From contig NYZD01000065.1 in the NCBI GenBank assembly GCA_002685935.1, forward strand, positions 1 to 48,701: a stretch of 48,701 bases of DNA, in the 5' to 3' direction. Below the pieces are notes generated by a model that had not been told where the DNA came from, made no database searches, and saw only the letters and a list, made by a program, of their open reading frames with translations. Of this stretch, positions 24,636 to 33,336 are shown in pieces. Source of the DNA: Planctomycetaceae bacterium. Its GTDB lineage: Bacteria; Planctomycetota; Phycisphaerae; Phycisphaerales; Zrk34. How positions within the stretch are numbered: position 1 is the first letter of the stretch; every line of letters starts with the position of its first letter. The translations under genes were made by a program, and so were the position numbers.

Positions 24636-25328
24636 TTACCCAAAAAACATCCACGCACCAATCGCGAACACCGCGATATCCACGATCGCGTGCGATATAT
24701 ATGGGGACCAGATCGAACGATACCGCTGATAGCACCAGGACCAGACGGCGCCGCCGATGAACACGCCGATCGAGCCGGCCAAGGTGATCTTCCAATCGAA
24801 CCACGCGTTCAGTGCGAACACGTGATGAAGGGTGAAACATGCGGCCGACACCAACATCGCCGCGCCACCGTGGCGGAGCAACACTTCGCACTGACGAAAG
24901 ATAAACCAGCGATACACATACTCCTCCAGTAGGGAGTTGATCGTGATCCAGTAGACGCAACCAGCAACATACAGAACCACGCGATTCAGCCCGAGGTCCT
25001 CGGCCTTCTTGCTGACAACTGCCTGATCGATCCAGTTCTGACCTATCAGCAGATATGCGCCGATGATCATAATGCTGATCGCGATCCCAAGGGATGCGCC
25101 GACGGCAAGGCCGTCTCGCCGGAATTGAGGCCACGTCGGCCGCTCCCGATCGACATAGACATGCCACAGGATGGGCAGCCCGAACAGCCACGCCTTGGAA
25201 ACCCCCCAGATGATTCTTCCCATTGGCCCATCGTTCACAATCAGCCCCGCGATGACGCCAATCGTCGGGGCGGGCACGATCAACAGGAGCACGAGCAGCG
25301 CGCGCAATCTGTTCGGGGTATCAGGCAC
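24636..25328 (-). CDS. CPBP-family intramembrane metalloprotease
   Basis: A 230-residue polytopic membrane protein of the CPBP (CAAX protease/bacteriocin processing, ABI) family. Motif 1 is EEYVYR (E135, E136, R140); motif 2 is FTLHHV with H168 or H169; motif 3 is SHAIVD with H213 and D217. Around seven helices are apparent. Members cleave proteins within the membrane or act in immunity to bacteriocins; no target is evident. The GTG at 25328 overlaps the nfo stop by 8 bp, so translation is probably coupled to nfo. Confidence 0.85.
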   Translation of the reverse strand: MPDTPNRLRALLVLLLIVPAPTIGVIAGLIVNDGPMGRIIWGVSKAWLFGLPILWHVYVDRERPTWPQFRRDGLAVGASLGIAISIMIIGAYLLIGQNWIDQAVVSKKAEDLGLNRVVLYVAGCVYWITINSLLEEYVYRWFIFRQCEVLLRHGGAAMLVSAACFTLHHVFALNAWFDWKITLAGSIGVFIGGAVWSWCYQRYRSIWSPYISHAIVDIAVFAIGAWMFFG

Positions 25329-26211
25329 GGGCGCGTTTCCGTTTGGTGGCTTTACGAGGTGAACACGCCAGACGGCGCAAACGTTGTAGATTCAGCTTGT
25401 CGAGATTGCGTCCCTGATCGTCTTTGCCCTTGGGCGTTTCAAGGATCTTCGGCACATTCGTGAAGGCGCGATGTTTGAGGATGGTCGCAAAGGCGTCACG
25501 CGCGACGTGGCCCCGGCCGATGTGTTCGTGCCGATCGACGCGCTTGCCGCGCGGGACTTTGGAGTCATTGACGTGCAGCACGCGCACGCGGTTCAGGCCG
25601 ATCACATCGTCCAGCTCGTGCAGCACGGCTTTGGCACCGGCGGCCCTGGTCAGGTCATAGCCCGCCGCGAGCGCATGGGCGGTATCGATGCATACCGCCA
25701 GCCGCTCCGGTTCGGACACACTGTCGATAATCCTTTGCAGGTGCTCGAACCGATAGCCCAATCCCGTGCCCTGGCCGGCGGTGATTTCCAGGCAGGTGAT
25801 GACCCGGCAGCCACGGAGGCTGCGATGCGCTCGGTTCAGCGCCGTAGCGACGCGCTTCAGACCGGCCGTCTCGCCTTGTCCCATGTGTGCCCCGGGGTGG
25901 GTGACGAGATAGGGAATCTCCAGCGAGGCGCAGTTGCGAAGCTCATGCCGAAACAGGTTGATCGATCTGTCGCGCAGTGCTCGATCGGGACTTGCCAGAT
26001 TGATCAGATAGCTATCGTGGCTGACGGTTGACCGAATGGATGTTGACTTGATGTGGTCTCGCCAGGTGGTCACCTGCACCTCGCTCAGGTCAGGCGCCGC
26101 CCATTGGCGCTGGTTCTTGGTGAAGATCTGGACGCAGTCCATTTTCAAGCGCTTGGCTTCAAGCAGCGCATGATGCAAGCCACCGGCGATGGACAAATGG
26201 GAGCCGAACAT
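25321..26211 (-). CDS. nfo: endonuclease IV (AP endonuclease)
   Basis: A 296-residue Nfo, which cuts DNA 5' of abasic sites in base excision repair. The trinuclear zinc ligands are recognisable: the SHDSYLINLA segment, THPGAH, CLEITAGQGT, CIDTAHA, HVNDSK, RHEHIG, and the final glutamate in LETPKG. The C-terminus is Arg/Lys rich. The ATG at 26211 follows a TACACT -10 box by 8 bp without a ribosome-binding site, so the message is probably leaderless. It heads a minus-strand set with the CPBP protease and GH20-like genes. Confidence 0.96.
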   Translation of the reverse strand: MFGSHLSIAGGLHHALLEAKRLKMDCVQIFTKNQRQWAAPDLSEVQVTTWRDHIKSTSIRSTVSHDSYLINLASPDRALRDRSINLFRHELRNCASLEIPYLVTHPGAHMGQGETAGLKRVATALNRAHRSLRGCRVITCLEITAGQGTGLGYRFEHLQRIIDSVSEPERLAVCIDTAHALAAGYDLTRAAGAKAVLHELDDVIGLNRVRVLHVNDSKVPRGKRVDRHEHIGRGHVARDAFATILKHRAFTNVPKILETPKGKDDQGRNLDKLNLQRLRRLACSPRKATKRKRARA

Positions 26212-26219
26212 GGTGAATC

Positions 26220-26225
26220 AGTGTA
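26220..26225 (-). promoter_or_regulatory. -10 box of nfo (leaderless)
   Basis: TACACT on the minus strand (26225-26220) ends 8 bp before the ATG at 26211, inside the 43-bp gap after the large TPR gene. No clear -35 hexamer. Confidence 0.45.
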
Positions 26226-26254
26226 GCGATTCGGTGCGGTGAGGGGATGCGAGG

Positions 26255-29119
26255 TCAGCGGCTGTGCCGACTTTGCAGTCGCTCGAAGATGCCGCGATAC
26301 CGCTCGCCGCCGAGATCGTCGTCATATTCCGCCCGCAGTCGGCGAATACGTGTGGCAATAGCCTGATCGGTCCGGCCGGCCAGCAGTTCGTCGGCGATGG
26401 TCAACGTCCGCGCCCATGCCTTCCAGAAGCGCGGCGTGCCGCCTTCGGGCAGCTCACCGATCAGTCGGTTGTACAACCGGGCCGCACCGGGCATCGCAGT
26501 GGGGTCTTTGGCGTCGGGTCCGTATCGTTTGGCGCCGGCGCCGAAGCAAGCATCGGCAAAGCCCTCAATCACATCGGCGTCTCGCGGCACATCGGCGTAG
26601 AGCTGCCGATACCGCTCGATCGCGCTGCTGAATTGCCGCGCGTGCAGTTCGGCACGCCCCGCCATCAACTCGAACACGAGCGTGCGATTCGTCCACTCCG
26701 GCTGATCCTTTGCCCAGTTCAGCAGTTCGACGGTCAATACCACCGCGAGATCGATCAGTTCGTCGGCTTCCTGGTCGCCGGGCTGCTGCTGCAGGTCCTC
26801 AATTTCCAGGAACAGGGACGCGATCACGCCGTCCATGACCGGACCGGCCTGGTCCGGGAACCGTTCAAGCAAATGATCGATCTGTTGCTTCGCCGCGGCG
26901 TACTGCCGTTGCCGTTGGTGCACCCGGATTCGCAGCCGAATGGCCTGGCTCACCAGTTGTGGATATTCGCGGTAGTCATGATCGAAATCGGTGAGCTCCG
27001 CCACGGCCGCGTCAGCCTGGCCAAGCGACTCAATCATCGCGTCGCACTTCATTACCAGGGCGTCGCCCTCGTAGCGCCTCAATCGATCCTGGCGCGGCGC
27101 TTCGGCCACGACGATCGCGCGTGAAGCACCACTCAGATAGGCATCAGCGGCGTCAACGAGTTCCTGCGCCCGCCTGCGTTTTGCGGCCCGATCCGCCTGC
27201 GACCACAGCTCGCGCAGACATACGACCTTTTCATACATCGCTTCAGCGCGAAACGGATGATCATCAGCGACGTTGTCGAAGGCTTCAATTGCAGGTTCAT
27301 ACTGCTTCTGCTCACGAAGCAGCGCGGCGTATGAATACCGTTCGCGATCGGCAACCGGCGTCAGATCGTACCGGACGAGCAGCACCTCCAATGCCCGGCG
27401 GTACAGCGACGCCGCACGCTCATTTGTGCGGTTGGCCTGGTACAGCGGGCGACTCAACTGCAAGGCGTAATCGATCGACGTGGCGCCGATCGGCTGGTCC
27501 GCATGTGCGTCGGCCAGGTCAACGAAGGTTTCGGCCGCACGCACGGTGGCGGCCGGGTCGATCGATTCGCCAATGGAATAATGCGTCACGGCCAACGTGT
27601 ACAGGCCTTCGCTACGAATCCCATCGGAAACGCCCGTACGCCGCAGCAATTGATCCAGGACATCAACGGCCCGATCGAATTTGAGGCGAGCCGCTTCGAT
27701 TTCTTCCGCCGCCTGCTTGCGACCGGCCTGCATCGCCTTGGTGCCCACGGCCAGCAACACCATGTCGGGTAACTGCGACATGTCGGCGTTCGCATCGAGA
27801 CTCTCGGCGAACCGCGTGAAGAGGTAGTCCTTGATCACGTCGACCATCTCAGAGCCCATCGCCATCAGTAGCGGATCATTCAGCAATCGCGTATACGGCT
27901 GATATGAGGCGCGGACCCGCTGCGCTCGTTGGGCGTCGGCCTCCGCATCGCCGCTCGGGAGTCCTGCGGCCTCGGCTTGAATCATCAGATGTTCGCGATC
28001 CGCCAACATGACCATCATCAGCGGATTCTCCGTCACCGCCGGATCGTCTCGAATAACGGCCAGTTCCTCGCGAGCGGCCTCCAACTGTCCCGCCCGTTCC
28101 AGCGCCTGGACTTTGGCAAACCGCGCGAACAAGCGTATCGCCGGGTTCTGCGCGGTAGCAATCGCCTGTTCCAGATCAACGATCGCATCGTCATAGCGGT
28201 TCATCGCCAATTTCGTGCGGCCGCTCAGGCTGCTGATACGGGCGTCAATTCCATAGTCTTCGGCCAAAGCTTCAACGGCGAGATCCTCGAGCATGCGCAG
28301 GCTCGTCCGCAGCATCCTCGCGCGCTGCGTGGCGGGATCGAAGGACGCTCGGTCCCGCTTTGCCTCATCGGCGCGACGCTGGAAGTACGGCCCTTCGTCG
28401 CCTTGCAGAGCTGCGTGGAGCATTGCCTCGGATCGGTAGAGCGGCAACAGCACCTTGCCATATCGTTCCATGCGGTCCCACCGGCCCGTGTTGCGATATA
28501 CCGCGTCGAAATCATCGTGTCGCGTGATCAGCGTCGACATTGTGAGCCAGTGGTCTTCAAACGCCGCGTTCAGGACCTCAGCGGCCTCGGTGGACAGATC
28601 CATAAACAACTGTCGCTGCGCTTCAGTCGGTACGCCGAACTCAACGAACTGACCGGCGAATTCGCGATACTCCAGCATCCGCTGCAGCAATGCGCCGCAG
28701 TCCGTACCCCACCGGAACCACTGCGTTTCCCATGTATCGGGGTCGCCGCCGTCGGGCACGGCTGCCAGCAACGCCTGGTATTGTCGGCGGGCTTCATTGA
28801 ACGCGGCCTCTCGGTCGGCGGGCTCGCGCAATGCATCGTCGAATACCAATTCGTGCTGTTTGATGATCACCAACTGTTGATCGATCGGCTCGGCCGGCGG
28901 ATATTTCTTGATGTAGTAGATGATCAGGTCGTTTAGGCCCCAGTCTTCGAGGCCTCCGATGAAATCGTCCACGGACAGATTGCTGAGTTGGGCCGACGCG
29001 GGCGCCGCGCAGTGGACACACGCCGCGATCACGACCATCACGGGCGCCAAGGACCGCACGCGTCGCAACTCGCATTGCCACAAAGCCATGATCTCGGAGA
29101 TCCAGCGGGACCTGTTCAT
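26255..29119 (-). CDS. large exported TPR-repeat protein
   Basis: A 954-residue protein with an N-terminal signal peptide (hydrophobic VMVVIAACVHCAA, cleavage likely after ASA at 41-43) and helical repeats throughout, such as RYDDAIVDLEQAIATAQNP, RALEVLLVRYDLTPVADRERYSYAALLREQKQYEPAIEAFDNV and AIERYRQLYADVPRDADVIEGFADACF. These are TPR-like, so a periplasmic scaffold or adaptor is likely. No enzymatic motif was seen. The ATG directly follows the TGA of the ExbD gene with no gap, so it belongs to that operon and is the last gene of the VWA-TPR-ExbB-ExbD-ExbD-TPR set. Confidence 0.8.
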   Translation of the reverse strand: MNRSRWISEIMALWQCELRRVRSLAPVMVVIAACVHCAAPASAQLSNLSVDDFIGGLEDWGLNDLIIYYIKKYPPAEPIDQQLVIIKQHELVFDDALREPADREAAFNEARRQYQALLAAVPDGGDPDTWETQWFRWGTDCGALLQRMLEYREFAGQFVEFGVPTEAQRQLFMDLSTEAAEVLNAAFEDHWLTMSTLITRHDDFDAVYRNTGRWDRMERYGKVLLPLYRSEAMLHAALQGDEGPYFQRRADEAKRDRASFDPATQRARMLRTSLRMLEDLAVEALAEDYGIDARISSLSGRTKLAMNRYDDAIVDLEQAIATAQNPAIRLFARFAKVQALERAGQLEAAREELAVIRDDPAVTENPLMMVMLADREHLMIQAEAAGLPSGDAEADAQRAQRVRASYQPYTRLLNDPLLMAMGSEMVDVIKDYLFTRFAESLDANADMSQLPDMVLLAVGTKAMQAGRKQAAEEIEAARLKFDRAVDVLDQLLRRTGVSDGIRSEGLYTLAVTHYSIGESIDPAATVRAAETFVDLADAHADQPIGATSIDYALQLSRPLYQANRTNERAASLYRRALEVLLVRYDLTPVADRERYSYAALLREQKQYEPAIEAFDNVADDHPFRAEAMYEKVVCLRELWSQADRAAKRRRAQELVDAADAYLSGASRAIVVAEAPRQDRLRRYEGDALVMKCDAMIESLGQADAAVAELTDFDHDYREYPQLVSQAIRLRIRVHQRQRQYAAAKQQIDHLLERFPDQAGPVMDGVIASLFLEIEDLQQQPGDQEADELIDLAVVLTVELLNWAKDQPEWTNRTLVFELMAGRAELHARQFSSAIERYRQLYADVPRDADVIEGFADACFGAGAKRYGPDAKDPTAMPGAARLYNRLIGELPEGGTPRFWKAWARTLTIADELLAGRTDQAIATRIRRLRAEYDDDLGGERYRGIFERLQSRHSR

Positions 29120-29656
29120 TCAGCCACTGTTTGCCTTCGCAAAAGCGATATTGGTGAACTTGGCACGTGTCGCGGCATTGAACGCCCCGAAGACGTCATC
29201 CCAGGATACGTCGCCCTTGGGTTTGATGACGACCGGCTCATCGACGCTATAGATGCCATTGGGATTCTCGCCCTGATTGTTGCGGCTGAGGAAGTCGTAC
29301 AAGCCGGACAGGCTGCCGACCTGCTGTCCGTTGACATCGATGAAGACCTGCGCATCGTGTCGTCGCAAGGTGACTTCGATCGGCTCTTTGGGAATCTCGA
29401 CCGGCGTGGGCTTGGGCGGCCCCGTCGGCAGATCGGCCCGCAACACGCCTTCGTTCGGCGCGAACGCGGCGGTCAGGACGAAGAAGATGAGCAACTGGAA
29501 CGTCACGTCCATCATGGATGTGAGATTCAACTGACCGACCCGACCGCGGCGATCGCCGTCCCCACGACGAGATGCATGATGCACCGTCTCGCTGTCGCGC
29601 ACCTCACCGAGCGCTTCGGCATCAGTCGTCGGGTGGTGATTCTGTTCGGGGCTCAC
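29120..29656 (-). CDS. ExbD/TolR-family protein (second copy)
   Basis: A 178-residue ExbD/TolR protein: a charged cytoplasmic N-terminus of about 45 residues, one membrane helix with the proton-handling aspartate D50 in LTSMMDVTFQLLIFFVL, and a periplasmic domain ending in VFGAFNAATRAKFTNIAFA. ExbD couples the proton gradient, through ExbB, to a partner spanning the periplasm. The GTG at 29656 has GGAG 7 bp upstream. It follows the first ExbD by 30 bp and abuts the large TPR gene. The longer N-terminus and divergent periplasmic part suggest the two ExbD proteins form a heterodimer. Confidence 0.9.
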   Translation of the reverse strand: MSPEQNHHPTTDAEALGEVRDSETVHHASRRGDGDRRGRVGQLNLTSMMDVTFQLLIFFVLTAAFAPNEGVLRADLPTGPPKPTPVEIPKEPIEVTLRRHDAQVFIDVNGQQVGSLSGLYDFLSRNNQGENPNGIYSVDEPVVIKPKGDVSWDDVFGAFNAATRAKFTNIAFAKANSG

Positions 29657-29686
29657 AGACGTACTCCATCGATCCAGATGATCGAG

Positions 29687-30172
29687 TTACTCTTCTTCGA
29701 TCTCGGCGACAAGATTGATGCGATTGATCCCACTGATACGCGGGTCCTTCACATCGGCGATTGCCTGCATCACGGGGTCCACCTGATCGTAATCCAGCGT
29801 CATGTCGGCCCGCAGATCGACCTGCACCTCGCCGTACAGTTCAAGCTGCGCCCCAATCTCGCCGGCGAGCAGTTCGGTGATTCGGCTACCAATGGTGCTC
29901 TTGTCATAGGGGATGCGATTCCCACCGAAATGAACAGCGGCGGCGCGACGGCGGTCATTCTCATCGGGCACAATGCTGACAATCACGCTCTTGGTCTCAC
30001 GATTGCGCTCGATCGCCTGTGATTCGTCGGGCTGCGGCACGTCCAACTGCGGCAATTGTTGTGCCGCGAAATTGGACACAAGCACAAAGAACACGATCAG
30101 CAGAAACGTCACGTCCATCAGGGACGTGAGATTCAACTCGATGTGTGCGGCGCCGCGGCGCTGTCTGGCCAT
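29687..30172 (-). CDS. ExbD/TolR-family protein (first copy)
   Basis: A 161-residue ExbD/TolR protein. A short cytoplasmic start is followed by one membrane helix with D20 in LTSLMDVTFLLIVFFVLVSNF, then a periplasmic domain with the usual end segment DYDQVDPVMQAIADVKDPRISGINRINLVAE. It lies 40 bp after the ExbB gene and 30 bp before the second ExbD gene. The aspartate is the residue needed for proton use in ExbD, TolR and MotB. Confidence 0.92.
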   Translation of the reverse strand: MARQRRGAAHIELNLTSLMDVTFLLIVFFVLVSNFAAQQLPQLDVPQPDESQAIERNRETKSVIVSIVPDENDRRRAAAVHFGGNRIPYDKSTIGSRITELLAGEIGAQLELYGEVQVDLRADMTLDYDQVDPVMQAIADVKDPRISGINRINLVAEIEEE

Positions 30173-30212
30173 GGGGAGAGTCCGATGACGGAACGGGTGA
30201 CTGGGTGTCGCG

Positions 30213-31001
30213 TTACTCCGCGGGCTTGGGTTGCGCCGAATCGCCTTCGCCGCCGCCTCCGGACGAAGACCGGCGGGACGACGGCCGGAAGCGACCGATC
30301 AGTCCATCAATCACGACCACGGCCTCAGCGACCTGGGCATCGATGCGGGTGCGAATGAGCGCGTACGCGGCGATCGCCGGGATGCCGACAATCAGGCCCC
30401 AGAAGGTTGTGACCAGGGCCGTGGAAATCCCCGCTGCGAGCTCATCGGGTTTGGCCGTGCCGGCGGTCTCCACAATGCTCTGGAAGGTCACAATCATGCC
30501 GTACACCGTACCGAACAGCCCGATCATTGGTCCCACCGCGCCAAGGACGTTGAGCAGTTCGAGCTTACGCACACGTCGGGCCGCGAGCAGATCGCTGGTC
30601 TCCTCGACGGCCCGTTCCATCGCCCCGTATCCATTGGACGCTTCGCCCAGGGCCGCGTGCATGGTCTGGCCGAACACGCTGTCATCCTCCGCCGTCAGGT
30701 CGATGGCGCCGCGGAAGTCGCGTTCTCGGATGAGTTGCTCGACGGCCTCGACTGCATCGTCAGGCAGGATCATCGCCGCACGATTCAAAAGCACGTGATA
30801 AATCGTCAACGACACCGACACGAGCGATAGCGCGATCAACAGCCAGGTCACGATCAAGCCCAATCGGTTGCCCGGCCAGAAGAACATCTCAAAGGCGCTG
30901 GTCCATCCGTCATCCTGGGCCAGGGCCGGTCGGGCTGCGACGGCGATGATCGCCACGACCAGCCAGATCACGCGATTCGGTCGGTACGTCAAATCTGACA
31001 T
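30213..31001 (-). CDS. ExbB/TolQ/MotA-family proton channel
   Basis: A 262-residue ExbB/TolQ homologue with an N-terminal signal-like helix (10-29, ending in ALAQ), then three membrane helices near 46-72, 150-173 and 195-218. The signature segment VLGAVGPMIGLFGTVYGMIVTFQSI (152-176) and ALVTTFWGLIVGIPAI match the family. It would form the pentameric proton channel around the ExbD dimer. The ATG at 31001 has GAAGGGA upstream; earlier starts add sequence without family character. The C-terminus is a Ser/Gly-rich tail. A 93-bp gap separates it from the upstream TPR gene. Confidence 0.92.
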   Translation of the reverse strand: MSDLTYRPNRVIWLVVAIIAVAARPALAQDDGWTSAFEMFFWPGNRLGLIVTWLLIALSLVSVSLTIYHVLLNRAAMILPDDAVEAVEQLIRERDFRGAIDLTAEDDSVFGQTMHAALGEASNGYGAMERAVEETSDLLAARRVRKLELLNVLGAVGPMIGLFGTVYGMIVTFQSIVETAGTAKPDELAAGISTALVTTFWGLIVGIPAIAAYALIRTRIDAQVAEAVVVIDGLIGRFRPSSRRSSSGGGGEGDSAQPKPAE

Positions 31002-31026
31002 CGGAATCCCTTCAATATGCATCGGG

Positions 31027-31037
31027 GGGCAGACCCC
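31027..31037 (+). repeat. short GC repeat unit, copy 2
   Basis: GGGCAGACCCC, same as at 2597-2607, in the 93-bp gap between the TPR gene and the ExbB gene. Extended by extra G on the left (six G before CAGACCCC). Confidence 0.3.
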
Positions 31038-31094
31038 GCAGTTAGCCAATCCAGACCCGTCGCCGGCACGATGCCGCGCGGGCACACAATTCCA

Positions 31095-32153
31095 CTACTC
31101 GTCGCTATCGGGAATGTCCGCATCCAGCAGCTCATCGATGCGTTGTCTCTGGTGGGCCGAAAGCTCATCCCGGTCGCGAGCTGCCGACAGGAGGCGCTCA
31201 GCTTTGTCATACGCGCCACGTTTGTGGTAGATCTCGCCGGCGCGCATCATGCAAAATCCGGCGTAAGGGCCGCGCTCGAAATGGACCACCACGCGCATCA
31301 GCGAAATCAGCGCATCCATGTCCCGGCCGAGTTCCGCTTCAGCCAATCCCCGGTAATAGAGGTGGCGTGACAAGGGCGCATTACGCTTCTCCAGCTCCAC
31401 ATCCGTACGTTCGATCACCTGCTCGAATTGTCCGGCGTTCAGCAGCCGTGCAACGACATCATTGTCAGTGACAGGAACTCTAGGCGCCGCGTCCGGCCCG
31501 ACTGTGCCCGATTCATGCGATTCGGCCGAACCGGGCGCGGTTGTTTCCCGCGACGCTTCGTGCAGTTCATGTCCGCTAACGCGGGCGATCAGCATCTCCA
31601 GCGCACGTCTGGCGATCAGGTCGTTGGTCTCACTCAACCGAGCCTGCGCTCGCTGAACGGCGTCGGCCTGCGCAGTAGCATTCGGCGGGGCGGCTGATGG
31701 GACAAGCCACATCATGTGCGCGCCGTGGTCGGCTTCGATCATGTCCAGATACTGCTGGAGGGCTTGATCGAAATGGCCCGACCGATCGTGTGCCTGGATG
31801 AGCCTCGCCCGGACCAGCGTACGCATCGGGCCCGGCTTCAACTCGTCGACAAGTTTCTCGTAGGCATCGATTGATTCAGCGGGATCACCATCAAAAAGTG
31901 CCTGCTCAGCTTCGTTGAAGGCCGGATGATGCTCCAGTTGGATACGCGTCACATCGCTGATCGACACGCGCCGTTCCGATCCGTTCAGTTCATAGACCAG
32001 TCGGCCATCTTCCAGGCCGATGATGCGAATCCCGGGATATTGGATTTTCTTGATGTACGCCGAGTCGGCCTGGGCCGAGTAAGGTTGGAAGATGCTTATC
32101 GCTATCGCGACCACCGCAGCCAGGGCAATCAATTGACGGGCATGTAATTTCAT
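31095..32153 (-). CDS. exported TPR-like protein with N-terminal beta domain
   Basis: A 352-residue exported protein: signal peptide 1-29 (cleavage after AQA), a short beta-rich segment GIRIIGLEDGRLVYELNGSERRVSISDVTRIQL, then TPR-like helices (EAEQALFDGDPAESIDAYEKLVD, DQALQQYLDMIEAD, HLYYRGLAEAELGRDMDALISLMRVVVHFERGPYAGFCMMRAGEIYHKRGAYDKAERLLSAA). It starts with an ATGA overlap with the VWA gene stop, so the two are translationally coupled. It is probably periplasmic and may bind the VWA protein or a substrate. No enzymatic motif seen. Confidence 0.75.
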   Translation of the reverse strand: MKLHARQLIALAAVVAIAISIFQPYSAQADSAYIKKIQYPGIRIIGLEDGRLVYELNGSERRVSISDVTRIQLEHHPAFNEAEQALFDGDPAESIDAYEKLVDELKPGPMRTLVRARLIQAHDRSGHFDQALQQYLDMIEADHGAHMMWLVPSAAPPNATAQADAVQRAQARLSETNDLIARRALEMLIARVSGHELHEASRETTAPGSAESHESGTVGPDAAPRVPVTDNDVVARLLNAGQFEQVIERTDVELEKRNAPLSRHLYYRGLAEAELGRDMDALISLMRVVVHFERGPYAGFCMMRAGEIYHKRGAYDKAERLLSAARDRDELSAHQRQRIDELLDADIPDSDE

Positions 32154-33166
32154 TCAGCTATCCCTAGATCGTCCTTGGACACGAAGCGGTGGATGCCGCC
32201 GTGCTCCTGTGAGATCGATCTGAGCGTGTCGAGTTCATCCGGATAGAGAAACTGAATAGTGTTGATCTTCGTGCGCCGCGTAGGGTTGAGCTGATCCAAC
32301 ATGTCCAGCAGGACGTCGCGATCAATCTCATATTGCCGGTCGCCGGTAATATCATCAGAGAGCAGAAAGATCAGATCGGGCTTCCGCTCAAACGCCCGTC
32401 GCAGCGCCTTGATGGGATTTGACGATCCCTGCGGCACCACATTGCCTTCACCTTCACTGATCCAGTCGATGATGCGGCTCTTGTTCGCGGAGGTCGCTCG
32501 CCAGGGCCGGCTGGACTTGGTCGCGTGGCCCTTGCGCAGCACCTCAAAGGCCTTGTCCTGTTGGAAGAAGATGACGGTGAACCTCTGTTTTTCGATTAAC
32601 TGGCTGATCGAGCGTTTGAGTTCCTTGATCACAAACTGGAACGTATCAATCAGCGATCCCGAAGCGTCCACGATGTAGACGATGCGCTTGGCGTTGCCGC
32701 CGGCCCCATAAAAATTCGTCTTCGGGGCGCTCGATCCGCTGGACACAAACCTATTGAGCTCGCTGCCTGATGACGCGCCGGTCAGACCCGAGAGCGGGAG
32801 TTTGCTCTGGAGTTCGGTGTTCAGCAGATTCAGCGATTGTGAGTCGGAGACGTTCTGCGTGGCCACGTCGCGAGACTCGGTGCGTTCGGTCAGGTCGACC
32901 GGTTGCTGGGTGGTCAGCGCCCCGCCGGGCTGATCACTCCACTGCGCGATGGGGATGATGATCTCCTCGGGCTCGTCCGGTTTGGCGGCCCAGACAACAA
33001 ACAACGTCAGGAGGATGACGCCGGCGTGGAGCGTGGCGGAGATGGCCCATGGCAACAACCACAACAACGTTGGATTGGCGGCCTGAACCACCTCATAGGC
33101 GGTCGGTTCAGCCGCCGCCGCGGAGGGACCGGACGTCGAGTTGTCTTCGGCAAAATGCAGCCACAT
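32150..33166 (-). CDS. VWA-domain protein with TonB-like membrane helix
   Basis: A 338-residue protein with a cytoplasmic N-terminus, one membrane helix (about 35-60), a linker of about 90 residues, and a C-terminal von Willebrand A domain (about 160-335). The VWA metal site is complete in its first part (D167, S169, S171 in VDASGSLID) and has D271 in LLSDD. The helix carries S43-A-T-L-H47, the S-x3-H pattern that in TonB (S16, H20) couples to ExbB/ExbD. It is followed by genes for a TPR protein, ExbB and two ExbD proteins. The protein may therefore be an energy transducer whose periplasmic output is a VWA domain in place of the TonB C-terminal domain. The ATG at 33166 lacks a ribosome-binding site. 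The VWA fold is clear; the transducer role is inferred. Confidence 0.8.
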   Translation of the reverse strand: MWLHFAEDNSTSGPSAAAAEPTAYEVVQAANPTLLWLLPWAISATLHAGVILLTLFVVWAAKPDEPEEIIIPIAQWSDQPGGALTTQQPVDLTERTESRDVATQNVSDSQSLNLLNTELQSKLPLSGLTGASSGSELNRFVSSGSSAPKTNFYGAGGNAKRIVYIVDASGSLIDTFQFVIKELKRSISQLIEKQRFTVIFFQQDKAFEVLRKGHATKSSRPWRATSANKSRIIDWISEGEGNVVPQGSSNPIKALRRAFERKPDLIFLLSDDITGDRQYEIDRDVLLDMLDQLNPTRRTKINTIQFLYPDELDTLRSISQEHGGIHRFVSKDDLGIAE

Positions 33167-33336
33167 GGTCGGTGTCTTTCGCGGTCCGCGACAAAGTCAT
33201 CGAAGCCCCGGCGGTCAATCGGCACAGGGAATAGACGCCAGGCCGCCTGTCATCGATCACATGTTCCATTGAAGCCGGTGTTCCGTAAGTTGTCCAGTGC
33301 GTCGGTGGTCGCGTAGCGGATGGTGCCGGCCCGCGG

